Of a stretch of 33,335 bases of DNA, positions 16,447 through 25,152 are shown in pieces. The DNA is taken from positions 1 to 33,335 of the forward strand of contig NZ_LAHL01000037.1 in assembly GCF_000966195.1 (NCBI RefSeq), written 5' to 3'. Below the pieces are notes generated by a model. The model was not told where the DNA came from, did no database searches, and saw only the letters and a program-made list of their open reading frames with translations. A program made the position numbers and the translations under genes. The DNA is from Domibacillus robiginosus. GTDB taxonomy: Bacteria; Bacillota; Bacilli; Bacillales; Domibacillaceae. The stretch's first letter is position 1; the number at the start of each line of letters is the position of its first letter.

Positions 16447-16887
16447 TCATGTCTTTAACTTCTCCAATGACGCGTCATAATAATCCAGCATTGACTGAAG
16501 GTCATTTTTTCCTTTAAAAGCTGTAAAAGAATGAAATTCTCTTATTTCCCATTGCAGGCGTTTTTAGGGAACCTCATCCCCGTAGTACTTTTCGTTTCCG
16601 ATCCGGATGGTCCGTCAGACTTTTTGTACTGATATCCCGTCTGTGTTGCGCAGCAGTAAAAAAGCGGCTAGCAGCCCTTCTCGTCCTGTTCTTCCTACCT
16701 TACTGTTTAACACGGTCGATTTGATCCGGGTGCTTTAACCATGGTCATAGCCTGCTAATGCACCAAGTAGTGTTTCAGTTGGTGTATAGCCATTTCCTTA
16801 TTCTTCAGGGCGATATTGCATATGCTGTTCATTTCATATGCCCAACCGTGCTAAAAGACCGACCGCCTTTTCGTTCTGCTTTGGCGT
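16447..16887 (-). pseudogene. Decayed gene with five in-frame stops, family unknown
   Basis: One minus-strand frame reads like protein over about 145 codons although broken by five stops. Segments in order are KQNEKAVGLLARLGI, NEQHMQYRPEE, GNGYTPTETLLGALAGYDHG, STRIKSTVLNSKVGRTGREG followed by LLAAFLLLRNTDGISVQKV, RTIRIGNEKYYGDEVP, KRLQWEIREFHSF and NDLQSMLDYYDASLEKLKT, ending at TGA 16447-16449. No frameshift is needed. I see no start codon or ribosome binding site at the upstream end, where a stop at 16888 and a terminator bound it. The surrounding 16177-16962 stretch has no other gene. I could not assign the family. Confidence 0.6.
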
Positions 16888-16911
16888 TTATATTCATCTC
16901 TGGTTGTAAAT

Positions 16912-16940
16912 AAAAAAAGCGGCCAAATGGCCACTTTTTA
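16912..16940. terminator. Terminator downstream of lmrB
   Basis: AAAAAG-GGCC and GGCC-CTTTTT pair with one mismatch around AAAT. On the minus strand it is followed by a 7-T run, so it mainly ends the lmrAB transcript. Confidence 0.82.
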
Positions 16941-16962
16941 AGGCAGGTATTATAAACCAAAT

Positions 16963-18411
16963 TTATCTTTTTGATTCTGCCTGTTGAAAACTAGCAGGCT
17001 TGATAAAGAAGGCGATTACCAGTCCGATAATAGCTAGAATCAAACCGAAAGTAAAAGCACTTTGCACGCCTGCCGTTAACGCCGCTCCTATCACAGCCGG
17101 ATCAGCTGGATCTTCCACATGCTGCATGAAATCAAGCTGTGCAGAAGACATAATCGTTATCGCTACAGCTGTACCGATTGCTCCAGATACCTGCTGTAAG
17201 GTGTTCATCAGCGCGGTTCCATCCGGATACAAATTTTTTGGAAGCTGGTTCAACCCATTTGTCTGGGCCGGCATCATGATCAAGGAAATACCGATCATGA
17301 GAAAAGAATGCATTACAATAACCGCTAACATCGATGTGTCAGTTGTCACACGTGATAAGCTCCATAACGTAACAAGGACCAGAACAAAACCGGGTATTAC
17401 CAATCCCTTTGGTCCATATTTATCAAAAATACGACCTGTCAGCGGAGACATTAAGCCATTCAGCACTCCTCCCGGTAAAAGAACCAGACCGGCTGTAAAA
17501 GCTGCTAGTCCCAGTCCTGTCTGCAAGTATAACGGCAGCAGGATAGCAGAAGACAATATCACCATAAAAGCAATAAACACAATGAGAAGCCCCAGTGTAA
17601 ACATTGGATAGTTGAACACACGCAGGTCGATCATTGGCCGCTCCATTTTAAATTGTCTTAGTGAAAATAAAACAAGCGCTACGAAACCGACCGCAATGGC
17701 AATCATTACGATAGAGCTTGACCACCCGTCTTCTCCTGCCGTGCTAAAGCCATATACAATGCCTCCAAAACCGAGTGAAGACAATATAACAGAAACTGCA
17801 TCAATTTTCGGCTTTGTAATGGTTGATACATTTTGCATATATACCATTCCAAAAAACAGTGCAAATACCAAAAACGGCAGAGACAGCCAGAAAATCCAAT
17901 GCCAGGTCAAGTTTTCAATCAATAAACCGGAAATCGTAGGCCCAATCGCCGGAGCGAACATAATCACTAATCCCATCATTCCCATGATGGCTCCTCTTCG
18001 GTGAATAGGAAAAATTAATAAAATCGTGTTAAACATAAGCGGGAGAAGCAGGCCTGTTCCAAGTGCCTGTACGACCCGTGCAACCATTAATATGCTGAAA
18101 CTTGGCGCTAATGCGGCAATCAATGTTCCAATAATGGAAAAAAGCAAAGCTGCAATAAACAATTGGCGTGTGCTATACCATTGCAGCAGAAGACCGGAAA
18201 CCGGAACTAATATTCCTAATGTTAACAGGTAGCCCGTGGTCAGCCACTGGATTGTTGCAGAACCTACATTAAACTGCTCGATCAAATCTCCAAGCGCCAT
18301 ATTCAACGCTGTTTCACTGAATAACCCAATAAACCCGGCTATTAAGAAGGAAATTAAAATAGGGGTCGTTTTCACATTTTCTTGTTGCTTTGCTGCAGTA
18401 CCTGCTGCCAT
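16963..18411 (-). CDS. lmrB: LmrB-type drug efflux MFS transporter (DHA2, 14 spans)
   Basis: A 482-aa proton-driven exporter. First span ILISFLIAGFIGLFSETALN, then the DHA2 features ATIQWLTTGYLLTLGILVP, a motif-C-like FAPAIGPTISGLLIE, and LLPGGVLNGLMSPLTGRIFD. The length equals B. subtilis LmrB (about 480), which exports lincomycin and puromycin. The frame extends to 18465, but the strong AGGAGG 9 nt before ATG 18411 (MAAGTAAKQQ) decides the start. It follows lmrA by about 46 nt on the same strand, forming an lmrAB operon. The exact drug range is inferred from the family. Confidence 0.92.
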   Translation of the reverse strand: MAAGTAAKQQENVKTTPILISFLIAGFIGLFSETALNMALGDLIEQFNVGSATIQWLTTGYLLTLGILVPVSGLLLQWYSTRQLFIAALLFSIIGTLIAALAPSFSILMVARVVQALGTGLLLPLMFNTILLIFPIHRRGAIMGMMGLVIMFAPAIGPTISGLLIENLTWHWIFWLSLPFLVFALFFGMVYMQNVSTITKPKIDAVSVILSSLGFGGIVYGFSTAGEDGWSSSIVMIAIAVGFVALVLFSLRQFKMERPMIDLRVFNYPMFTLGLLIVFIAFMVILSSAILLPLYLQTGLGLAAFTAGLVLLPGGVLNGLMSPLTGRIFDKYGPKGLVIPGFVLVLVTLWSLSRVTTDTSMLAVIVMHSFLMIGISLIMMPAQTNGLNQLPKNLYPDGTALMNTLQQVSGAIGTAVAITIMSSAQLDFMQHVEDPADPAVIGAALTAGVQSAFTFGLILAIIGLVIAFFIKPASFQQAESKR

Positions 18412-18457
18412 AAATTCATTCCTCCTATTAAAGGCCAAGCCTTTTTTCAAAGTATTT

Positions 18458-19036
18458 TTACTCATTTTTCTCGGTCAGTAACATCGGTATTTGCTCTGCG
18501 ATGACACGAAGAGGCTTTACACTCTTACATGTAAGAGAAAGAAGAATGCCTCCTTCTATGACAGCAAGAATGATGATACCAAAATTCTCTGCCTGCTTTT
18601 CACTGTATCCTGCCTTTAAAAACTTCCCAGCGTACATTTCCTTCCACTCTTCAAATGCTAAATGGCAGGCTTTCCTAATTGGCTCACTGGTGGAATGTTT
18701 TTCAGACGCTATCGCTCCGATCGGAAATCCAACCGGTTCTTTTTCATCCCTCATCGCCTCAGCCAATTTATAAATATGCTCTTGAACAGCTTTAACGGGA
18801 TCTTCAACTCGCTCGAACACTTCTTCAATGAAACCAACTACGATTTCTTTTGTATGACGGATGGCCTCAACAGCTAGCCCCTCTTTTCCCTCGGGAAAAT
18901 AGTGATAAAGCGATCCTTTTGGAATCCCGCTTTCTTTCAAAATGTCATTAAGGCCAACTCCGTCATACCCGCGCATACGAAACAGCCTGGAAGCCGTTTC
19001 AATCAGCATCCTTTTCGTGTTGGGCTTTTTGGTCAT
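18458..19036 (-). CDS. lmrA: TetR-family repressor LmrA
   Basis: A 192-aa TetR/QacR-type repressor. The N-terminal helix-turn-helix (TKRMLIETASRLFRMRGYDG, then LNDILKESGIPKGSLYHYFP) is followed by an all-helical ligand domain (GFPIGAIASEKHS, FEEWKEMYAGKF, FGIIILAVIEGGILLS) as in LmrA/YxaF. ATG has AAGAGGTGA 4 nt upstream. It is the first gene of the operon with lmrB. A 24-bp near-palindrome at 19052-19075 over its own promoter is the expected operator, so efflux is probably induced when a drug releases LmrA. Confidence 0.93.
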   Translation of the reverse strand: MTKKPNTKRMLIETASRLFRMRGYDGVGLNDILKESGIPKGSLYHYFPEGKEGLAVEAIRHTKEIVVGFIEEVFERVEDPVKAVQEHIYKLAEAMRDEKEPVGFPIGAIASEKHSTSEPIRKACHLAFEEWKEMYAGKFLKAGYSEKQAENFGIIILAVIEGGILLSLTCKSVKPLRVIAEQIPMLLTEKNE

Positions 19037-19051
19037 AATTCACCTCTTCAC

Positions 19052-19075
19052 ATATTAAACCGACCGGTCTAATAT
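19052..19075. promoter_or_regulatory. LmrA operator
   Basis: A 24-bp near-perfect dyad, matching its own reverse complement at 20 of 24 positions, with the core GACCGGTCGGTTTAAT on the minus strand. It agrees with the LmrA/YxaF box of B. subtilis as I recall it. It overlaps the -10 and start of the lmrA promoter and lies 16 nt upstream of the lmrA start codon. Confidence 0.78.
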
Positions 19076-19099
19076 AATGCATTTTTTTACACTTGTCAA
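19071..19099 (-). promoter_or_regulatory. Sigma-A promoter of lmrAB
   Basis: Minus-strand TTGACA (19094-19099) and TATATT (19071-19076) with a 17-bp spacer. The -10 lies within the LmrA dyad. Confidence 0.82.
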
Positions 19100-19143
19100 T
19101 GTTAGAAACTTTATCATTTCTTTAAAAAGGATTAAAGAAAGTA

Positions 19144-19184
19144 AAATAAAAAACCGGCAGGAAAATAACATTTCCTTGCCGGTT
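19144..19184 (-). terminator. Terminator downstream of citM
   Basis: AACCGGC and GCCGGTT, plus an inner GGAAA/TTTCC, pair with a small internal loop. A minus-strand T-rich tail follows. It insulates the lmrAB promoter from citM transcription. Confidence 0.8.
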
Positions 19185-19243
19185 CATGACTATAATATAT
19201 GTTACATGTCTCCTTGTATTTAAGGAGCTCCTTCTATTCTTGT

Positions 19244-20554
19244 TTAAAATCCAATAGAGATAATCCCAAAAAGAACGGCCGCTACCGTCATCACGGTTGT
19301 GGTGCCCAGTGCCCACTTGATCGCAAATCGCTGTAAGTCACCAAATTCTGTTCCCACGAGGCCAATCAATAAGTGGGCCGCTGCCACCAGAGGACTGAGG
19401 ACGTGTACAGGCTGTCCAAGCAAGGAAGCACGACCAATTTCCACAGCGCTAATCCCATAGGCTTCTGCTGCCTGTGCGATAATAGGAAGAACACCAAAAT
19501 AAAATGCATTGTTAGACATAAAAAACGTAAAAGGAGCACTTAAAAATGCCACAATGACTGGAAGAAATGGGCCAAATGAATCTGGAATAATGGATACGAG
19601 TGTCACAGCCATGGCATCAATCATTTTTGTTCCAGACATAATCCCGGTAAAAATTCCTGCCGCGATAACGATTGAAACAACGGCCAATGCATTTTTGGAA
19701 TGGGCCGCCAGCCGTTCCTGCTGATCTTTTAAATCTGGATAGTTTACAAAAAGGGCAATACCAAATGCGATCATAAATAAAATAGTCAAAGACATAAAGT
19801 CAATGATCAGAGAAGCCATTAACACAATCGTCAGTAATAGATTGAACCAAACAAGTTTTGGACGTTTATAATCCGCATTCAGTGTTGTGGCGGCAAGACC
19901 TGTGTTCTCAGCTGATTGATGTGTAGAGTCAAGTTCAATTACTCCAAGTCGTTTCCGTTCTTTTCGGCCCAGCAAAAAAGCAGCCGTTAGAACCCAGACA
20001 AGGCCAATGCCCATGACGGGAATCATCGGAATAAATAGGTCAGATGCATCCAGACTCAGAGAGGCCATTGCCATCGCAGAGGCTCCTCCCCACGGCGTCA
20101 TATTCATCACACCCATTGAGAGCATGGCAACTGTGGCTAAAATTAACCGGTTCATACCGAGCCGCTTATATAATGGCAGCAGGGCAGAAACAGTAATAAT
20201 ATAGGTAGTCGTTCCGTCACCATCAAGAGCAACTGTCATAGAAAGAACTGCTGTACCAATAACAATTTTAAGTGGATCTCCCTTTACAATCTTTAAAATC
20301 TTAGCAATCAGCGGGTCAAACAAGCCGGAATCAATCATGATGCCAAAGTATAAAATAGCAAATAAAATCATAATAGCCGTAGAAGCAATGCTTTCTACTC
20401 CTTCTTGCATCATGGGACCGAGCTCCGTTAAAAACCCACCTAGAATACCAAATGCAATAGGTACAAGCATAATCGCAACCAGTGCCGATAATTTTTTAGA
20501 CATAATCAAGTACATAAATACCGCAACCATTGAAAACCCCAACGTAGCTAACAT
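19244..20554 (-). CDS. citM: CitMHS-family metal-citrate:proton symporter
   Basis: A 436-aa inner-membrane carrier with about 12 spans that imports citrate complexed with divalent metal ions. Family features seen: LDGDGTTTYIITVSALLPLY (conserved near span 4), NMTPWGGASAMAMASL, FTFFMSNNAFYFGVLP and LGQPVHVLSPLVAAAHLLIG. The length matches CitM/CitH of B. subtilis. It is transcribed after citS-citT in the same direction, the same arrangement as citST-citM in B. subtilis, so the two-component system should activate it when citrate is present. A cre-like site at 20583-20596 points to glucose repression. The choice between CitM (Mg) and CitH (Ca) types cannot be made from sequence; context favours CitM. 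Confidence 0.93.
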   Translation of the reverse strand: MLATLGFSMVAVFMYLIMSKKLSALVAIMLVPIAFGILGGFLTELGPMMQEGVESIASTAIMILFAILYFGIMIDSGLFDPLIAKILKIVKGDPLKIVIGTAVLSMTVALDGDGTTTYIITVSALLPLYKRLGMNRLILATVAMLSMGVMNMTPWGGASAMAMASLSLDASDLFIPMIPVMGIGLVWVLTAAFLLGRKERKRLGVIELDSTHQSAENTGLAATTLNADYKRPKLVWFNLLLTIVLMASLIIDFMSLTILFMIAFGIALFVNYPDLKDQQERLAAHSKNALAVVSIVIAAGIFTGIMSGTKMIDAMAVTLVSIIPDSFGPFLPVIVAFLSAPFTFFMSNNAFYFGVLPIIAQAAEAYGISAVEIGRASLLGQPVHVLSPLVAAAHLLIGLVGTEFGDLQRFAIKWALGTTTVMTVAAVLFGIISIGF

Positions 20555-20582
20555 TCGTTCATCTCCTTTGCTTCACATTTAG

Positions 20583-20596
20583 TGGGAGCGCTTTCT
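20583..20596 (-). promoter_or_regulatory. cre-like catabolite-repression site before citM
   Basis: Minus-strand AGAAAGCGCTCCCA matches the CcpA consensus TGWAANCGNTNWCA at 12 of 14 positions. It is 29-42 nt upstream of the citM start. Confidence 0.65.
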
Positions 20597-20691
20597 TACA
20601 AAAGATTATCAATCTTCTTACTTTACGTGTAGTTAAAAATTGTTTTTACTTTTTTAATTCTAATGATTGTTTTTTTCATATTTTTCACAGC

Positions 20692-20725
20692 AAAAAAAAA
20701 AACCGCACCTGCAAATGCAGCTACG
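20692..20725 (-). terminator. Terminator after citT
   Basis: CGTAGCTGC and GCAGGTGCG pair with one mismatch and one wobble around ATTT. An 11-T run follows on the minus strand. It separates citST from citM transcription. Confidence 0.8.
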
Positions 20726-20728
20726 ATT

Positions 20729-21418
20729 TTAAAGAGACTTGTATTTTCGCTCCGGCCGCCCAATGCTGCCGTAAATGACTTTCACTTCCATCTCGCCGGT
20801 AGAAACAAGATACTCTAAATACCTCCGGGTGGTCGAATAACTAATACCGAACAACTGACTGAACTCATCGGCATTTAAGCTTTCCTCCACAAGTTTTATT
20901 TTTTCTCTGACAAGCTTTAGCGTATGCTTATCAATGCCTTTTGGCAGCAAAGCTGTATTAGAAACAGACTGACTTTTTGATTGAGGTGTACGAAACATCT
21001 GATCTACTTTATCTTGATCTATCCTTTTTTGTTCGTAGAGCTGTTTTCTTACTTGTTTATATTCCTGCAGGGTGGCAATCAATTTATCAATCATGATCGG
21101 CTTAATTAAATAACCGAATGCACCTCCGCGAATTGCCTGACTGACGGTTTCAGTATCATTGGCAGCCGTAATTAAAATAACATCAATCCCCCAATACTGT
21201 TTTCTCACTTCCTTTAATAGTTCAATACCATTGGTGTCTGGTAAGAAAACATCGAGCAAAATAAGATGGGGCTGGACTACTTTTAACAAATCGACTGTTT
21301 GTTTGCCTGAACCAGCCGTTGCAATCACCTCAAAGCCAGGCTGCTGGTCTGTGAATTGCTTGTAAATCCCTGCTGCCTCGTGATCATCTTCTACAATAAT
21401 CACTTTAATCGTTTCCAT
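20729..21418 (-). CDS. citT: Citrate response regulator CitT
   Basis: A 229-aa DNA-binding response regulator. The receiver domain (1-120) has acidic Asp11/Asp12, phospho-acceptor Asp56 in LLDVFLPDTNG and Lys106 in YLIKP. The C-terminal helix-turn-helix of the CitB/CitT type includes LNADEFSQLFGISYSTTRRY. ATG 21418 is chosen: GGGGG is well placed and relatives begin at this point; the frame runs open to 21523 but only inside citS. It overlaps the citS end by 14 nt, indicating translational coupling. It should activate citM when phosphorylated by CitS. Confidence 0.93.
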   Translation of the reverse strand: METIKVIIVEDDHEAAGIYKQFTDQQPGFEVIATAGSGKQTVDLLKVVQPHLILLDVFLPDTNGIELLKEVRKQYWGIDVILITAANDTETVSQAIRGGAFGYLIKPIMIDKLIATLQEYKQVRKQLYEQKRIDQDKVDQMFRTPQSKSQSVSNTALLPKGIDKHTLKLVREKIKLVEESLNADEFSQLFGISYSTTRRYLEYLVSTGEMEVKVIYGSIGRPERKYKSL

Positions 21419-23015
21419 AAAGTGCCCCCTTTTTAGGTAAAACAATCGTAAACCGAGTGCCGCCAAGCTGGCTTTTGTCCATGTATATGTCTCCCTCAAG
21501 CTTCTGAAGAGCATGCCGGACAATCATTAAGCCGATGCCGTGGTTCTCTCCTGTTTTAGTCGTATACCCTTCCTTGAATATAACTTCTTCCATGTGCGCT
21601 GGAATACCAGCTCCATTGTCTTCAATGTCAAACACAATATCTTTTCCAAAGTCCGTAAATGAGACAGATACTTTTCCTTCCTTCCCGTTATAAGCACGTG
21701 CTGCTTCTAAAGCATTGTCTATAATATTACCAATAACAGAAACGATCTGCTGAGATTCTCCGGCAGTGAGCGAAACAGACAAACTGCTTTCTATATCAAT
21801 ATTCAACTGTACCTGAAGCTCCTTTGACCGATTCACTTTGCCAAGCAGGCAGGCGGCAATAACAGGATCTGAAACAGATGAAACCAAAAAAGAAATCACA
21901 TCCTGACGTTCCTGAACTTCCTGAGAAATCAGTTGAATTGCCCGCTCATACTGGCCTAAGCGCAGCAGACCATAGAGTGTATTAAGCCTGTTTAAAAACT
22001 CATGATTTTGTGCCCGCATATTGTCAGAAAATGCTTTTATCTGCGACAGCTCTTCCGCCAGCTTTTCCACTTCTGAAACGGGGCGTGCCGTGAGTACCAC
22101 TCCTTCTGTTTGACCGTTTTGCAGGAACGGAGATAAATCTGCAATCAAAAGCTGATTATCGAATACGATGGTTTGGTTGACTCTCTCTTCCTTAAATGTA
22201 AGAACTTCTCTTAACAGGGCTTGAAGCTTCTCCTCCTTTATAGCATATCCTTTTTGAATCGTTTGATCACCGAATAACAATCGTGCTTTTTTATTCATCG
22301 ATGAGATCTGATTGTGTGTATTAATCACAATTGTTGCATCTCGAATAGATTCCAATGTAGCTTGTTTTTCTTTAAATAAGGATGAGATTTCTTCCGGCTC
22401 CAAGCCTAAAATAATTTTTCGAATTCGGCGTGCAATAACCATGGCCCCTATAATACCAATCGTTAATGGAATGATGGCGAGCTGTATAATTTTGATTCGA
22501 TAAGCAGCTGCTTGATCTTCTATATCATTTAATAAAAATCCGACAGAAGAAACGCCAATGACATTGCCCTGTTCATTCCAGATAGGTGTCTTTGCTTTGA
22601 TCGCTGGACCCGATACACCTGTATCTTTATAAATAACAGATTGTTCTTTTAAAAGAGATGCATCATTACTAGTCGCTGTATGTTTCCCGATAGAATCAGG
22701 ATTTGGATTGGTATAGCGGATTCCTTTCTTGTTCACAATAGTTACGTAGCTGGCACCTGTGGTTTTGCGTATCGTTTCAGCAATGGGCTGCATGGTGTCC
22801 GTAGGGTTTTGTTCATTGAAGGCATGAATAATTCCTTCATTTTGTGCTGCAAGTTTTGCAACGGTCATCGCCTGCTTTCCCATATAAGACTCGATCATCT
22901 CATCGATCATAGAAGAAAAGAGAAGGCTTACGAGGAATGTACTGATAATGACGACTAAAGCTAAAAGAAGCGCAATTTGAGTCAGCAGGCTTAATCGAAT
23001 CGGTTTAAAAAGCAT
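21405..23015 (-). CDS. citS: Citrate sensor histidine kinase CitS
   Basis: A 536-aa membrane kinase of the CitA/DcuS family. Span 1 (about 10-33) is followed by an extracytoplasmic PAS-like sensor (about 35-175) with ASYVTIVNKKGIRYTNPNPD and IGKHT, typical of carboxylate sensors. Span 2 is about 176-196. A cytoplasmic PAS (about 210-325) comes next, then the phospho-acceptor His in NHEFLNRLNTLYGLL, the N-box IGNIIDNALEAA and the G-box DIEDNGAGIP with GIGLMIV. The ribosome binding site is GAGGAGGAAGGG. It forms an overlapping pair with citT. The ligand is inferred as citrate from gene order with citM; other di/tricarboxylates are possible. Confidence 0.93.
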   Translation of the reverse strand: MLFKPIRLSLLTQIALLLALVVIISTFLVSLLFSSMIDEMIESYMGKQAMTVAKLAAQNEGIIHAFNEQNPTDTMQPIAETIRKTTGASYVTIVNKKGIRYTNPNPDSIGKHTATSNDASLLKEQSVIYKDTGVSGPAIKAKTPIWNEQGNVIGVSSVGFLLNDIEDQAAAYRIKIIQLAIIPLTIGIIGAMVIARRIRKIILGLEPEEISSLFKEKQATLESIRDATIVINTHNQISSMNKKARLLFGDQTIQKGYAIKEEKLQALLREVLTFKEERVNQTIVFDNQLLIADLSPFLQNGQTEGVVLTARPVSEVEKLAEELSQIKAFSDNMRAQNHEFLNRLNTLYGLLRLGQYERAIQLISQEVQERQDVISFLVSSVSDPVIAACLLGKVNRSKELQVQLNIDIESSLSVSLTAGESQQIVSVIGNIIDNALEAARAYNGKEGKVSVSFTDFGKDIVFDIEDNGAGIPAHMEEVIFKEGYTTKTGENHGIGLMIVRHALQKLEGDIYMDKSQLGGTRFTIVLPKKGALYGND

Positions 23016-23106
23016 AATCCCTTCCTCCTCTACTGCTTATCTGCTGTTTTAAGACTGACGGTTTTAACCGGATAACAAAAGGAATGAACCTGCATTTTTC
23101 TTTTTA

Positions 23107-23134
23107 AGTATACTTGTTAATGTAAAGCAGACAA
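23107..23134 (-). promoter_or_regulatory. Promoter of citST
   Basis: Minus-strand TTGTCT (23129-23134) and TATACT (23107-23112) with a 16-bp spacer, about 90 nt before citS. A cre-like TGAAACCGTTTGACA at 23154-23168 lies just upstream. Confidence 0.55.
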
Positions 23135-23153
23135 GAACTAATTCTAACCAATC

Positions 23154-23168
23154 TGTCAAACGGTTTCA
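23154..23168 (-). promoter_or_regulatory. Weak cre-like site upstream of citST
   Basis: TGAAACCGTTTGACA has the cre core TGAAANCGTTT, but the 3' half is shifted by one base. Only a candidate. Confidence 0.35.
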
Positions 23169-23370
23169 TTATTTGCTTACTTTTTAATACGAATCGGTTA
23201 AACCATTCTCCTACCTGCTGGCAGCGCCCTTTTAACAATTACAATGAAACGATGCAGTATATAATCCCGGCTGATTATTCACAAAAAGGGTATACTAGCT
23301 TTTAATAGTTCTACAAGACATAAGTAAATGATACCCGTCGAAGAAAATCAAACTGACTTGTACACTTTTA

Positions 23371-23384
23371 TGAAAACAGTTCCA
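23371..23384 (+). promoter_or_regulatory. cre-like site upstream of gntK
   Basis: TGAAAACAGTTCCA matches the cre consensus at 12 of 14 positions. It lies about 140 nt before gntK and near a weak candidate promoter (TTCCAA 23380, TAGAAT 23403, 17-bp spacer). Confidence 0.45.
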
Positions 23385-23417
23385 AAACCGTTTCTTTTTT
23401 AGTAGAATAAAAGGGAA

Positions 23418-23432
23418 GAAAAAAAATTTCTT
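23418..23432 (+). promoter_or_regulatory. Candidate RpiR operator upstream of gntK
   Basis: GAAAAAAAATTTCTT differs by one base from the 15-mer found at the gntP promoter (32917-32931). It lies within an AAGAAA-N5-TTTCTT dyad, just downstream of the tentative gntK -10. Confidence 0.5.
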
Positions 23433-23521
23433 GTTCACAATAAAAAAAATAAATAATTTTTATTACATCGGGTTAACGAGTATTACAAAGATCGGATCAT
23501 TTAATAAAGGAGACCATTCAT

Positions 23522-25066
23522 ATGTCAAATCAATCTTTTTATTTAGGTGTTGATATAGGAACAACCAGTACAAAATCGGTTTTATTCGGAGAAGCCGGCA
23601 AAGTTATTGCCATGCATCATGTGGAGTACCCTCTCTACAGCCCGTCTCCATCCGTTGCCGAGCAGGATCCAGATGAAATTTTCCGGGCCGTGCTTGAAAC
23701 GATCAAAACAGTTTTCATAAAAAGTCAAGTGGACCCCGCCCAGTTAAAGCTCGTCAGCTTTAGTTCAGCAATGCACAGTGTCATCGCCATGGATCAAAAC
23801 GGCAAGCCGCTAACACGATGCATTACCTGGGCGGACAGCCGGCCGACAAAATGGTCTGAAAAAATTAAAAATGAAATGAACGGGCTGGAGATTTACAAAA
23901 GAACCGGTACACCGATTCATCCAATGTCGCCTCTTTGCAAAATTGCCTGGCTGCGGACCGATCAGCCAGATGTGTTTGCAGCCGCTGACAAATTTATCGG
24001 CATTAAAGAATACGTGTTTTATCAGCTGTTTGACGAATATGTCGTTGACTATTCTATTGCCTCTGCAATGGGTATGTTTAATTTACATGAACTAGCGTGG
24101 GATACGGAAGCGCTTGAAGTAGCGGGTATTTCTGAGGACCAGCTGTCCCAGGCCGTTCCAACGACTCACTTTTTAAAAGGCTTGAAGCAGATATACAAGG
24201 AAGAGCTCGGTATTTCGGATGAAACACCATTTATTGTAGGGGCAAGTGACGGGGTTTTATCTAATCTGGGTGTTAATGCTATTGATCCAGGTGTAGTAGC
24301 AGTAACAATTGGCACAAGCGGTGCGATCCGTACTGTTACAGACAAGCCGGTCACCGATCCAAAAGGACGGATTTTTTGTTATGCGCTAACTGAAAATCAT
24401 TGGGTTGTTGGCGGACCGGTCAATAACGGCGGCATGACGTTTAGATGGGTACGGGATGAGTTTGCGGCAGCTGAAGTAGAAACGGCAAAGCGGCTCGACA
24501 TTGATCCGTATGAAGTACTGACCAAGATCGCATCTCGCGTCGCACCGGGTGCGGATGGTCTTTTGTTCCACCCTTATTTGGCTGGTGAGCGGGCACCGCT
24601 TTGGAACCCTAATGCACGAGGCTCCTTTTTCGGTCTCAGCCTGCACCATAAACGGGAGCATATGATTCGCGCTGTTTTAGAGGGAGTAATCCTGAACTTG
24701 TACTCTGTGATGCTTGCCCTTCAGGAAGTGATTGGCGTGCCGAAGCAGATTCAAGCAACAGGCGGGTTTGCCCGCTCTGAACTATGGCGCCAGATGATGG
24801 CCGATATTTTTGATCAGGAAGTGATTGTACCGGAAAGCTTTGAAAGTTCCTGCCTCGGTGCCATCGTACTAGGGATGTACGCACTTGGAGAAATTGATGA
24901 TTTTTCTATTATGTCAGAATGGGTGGGCAGCACACACAGCCACCAGCCAAATCCGGACAACGCAGAAGTTTATCAGGATTTAATGTCTATTTATATTCGC
25001 GTAGCACGAGCGCTTGAAAATGAATACAGCCTTATTGCTGATTTTCAGCAAAAGTGGATTAAATAA
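23522..25066 (+). CDS. gntK: Gluconokinase (FGGY family)
   Basis: A 514-aa kinase phosphorylating D-gluconate to 6-phosphogluconate. N-terminal phosphate-binding loop GVDIGTTSTKSVLF (9-22), AMHSVIAMDQNGKPL and ITWADSRP (substrate region), second-domain GASDGVLSNLGVNA and IGTSGAIR, and the FGGY signature part GADGLLFHPYLAGERAPLWN, then ATGGFARSELWRQMMADIF. The length matches GntK of B. subtilis. ATG is 8 nt after AAAGGAGA. Its partners gntP, gndA and the RpiR regulator are 3.6-9 kb downstream, separated by the Tat/oxidase module, whereas B. subtilis keeps them contiguous. Expression is probably controlled by the operator and cre candidates at 23371-23432. Confidence 0.95.
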   Translation: MSNQSFYLGVDIGTTSTKSVLFGEAGKVIAMHHVEYPLYSPSPSVAEQDPDEIFRAVLETIKTVFIKSQVDPAQLKLVSFSSAMHSVIAMDQNGKPLTRCITWADSRPTKWSEKIKNEMNGLEIYKRTGTPIHPMSPLCKIAWLRTDQPDVFAAADKFIGIKEYVFYQLFDEYVVDYSIASAMGMFNLHELAWDTEALEVAGISEDQLSQAVPTTHFLKGLKQIYKEELGISDETPFIVGASDGVLSNLGVNAIDPGVVAVTIGTSGAIRTVTDKPVTDPKGRIFCYALTENHWVVGGPVNNGGMTFRWVRDEFAAAEVETAKRLDIDPYEVLTKIASRVAPGADGLLFHPYLAGERAPLWNPNARGSFFGLSLHHKREHMIRAVLEGVILNLYSVMLALQEVIGVPKQIQATGGFARSELWRQMMADIFDQEVIVPESFESSCLGAIVLGMYALGEIDDFSIMSEWVGSTHSHQPNPDNAEVYQDLMSIYIRVARALENEYSLIADFQQKWIK

Positions 25067-25094
25067 AGTTGCTTTACGTGTTTTTTACAAAAAG

Positions 25095-25124
25095 AAGCGG
25101 CCTGTTTCTCTAGACAGGCCGCTT
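25095..25124 (+). terminator. Terminator after gntK
   Basis: AAGCGGCCTGT and ACAGGCCGCTT form a perfect 11-bp stem with an 8-nt loop and a TTTATTTATT tail. Confidence 0.88.
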
Positions 25125-25152
25125 TATTTATTAGAACACAAATATTTTTTCT

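Noticed and set aside
17000-18004. Long plus-strand ORFs inside lmrB
   Set aside because: They are antisense frames of a real membrane-protein gene, without start signals.
18411-18465. Longer N-terminus for LmrB (18 extra residues)
   Set aside because: A strong AGGAGG site stands just before the internal ATG at 18411, and the length then matches the family.
23105-23116. AAGTATACTTGT resembling the B. subtilis GntR gluconate operator
   Set aside because: Only one half matches, it lies over the citST promoter, and the local gluconate regulator is of the RpiR type.
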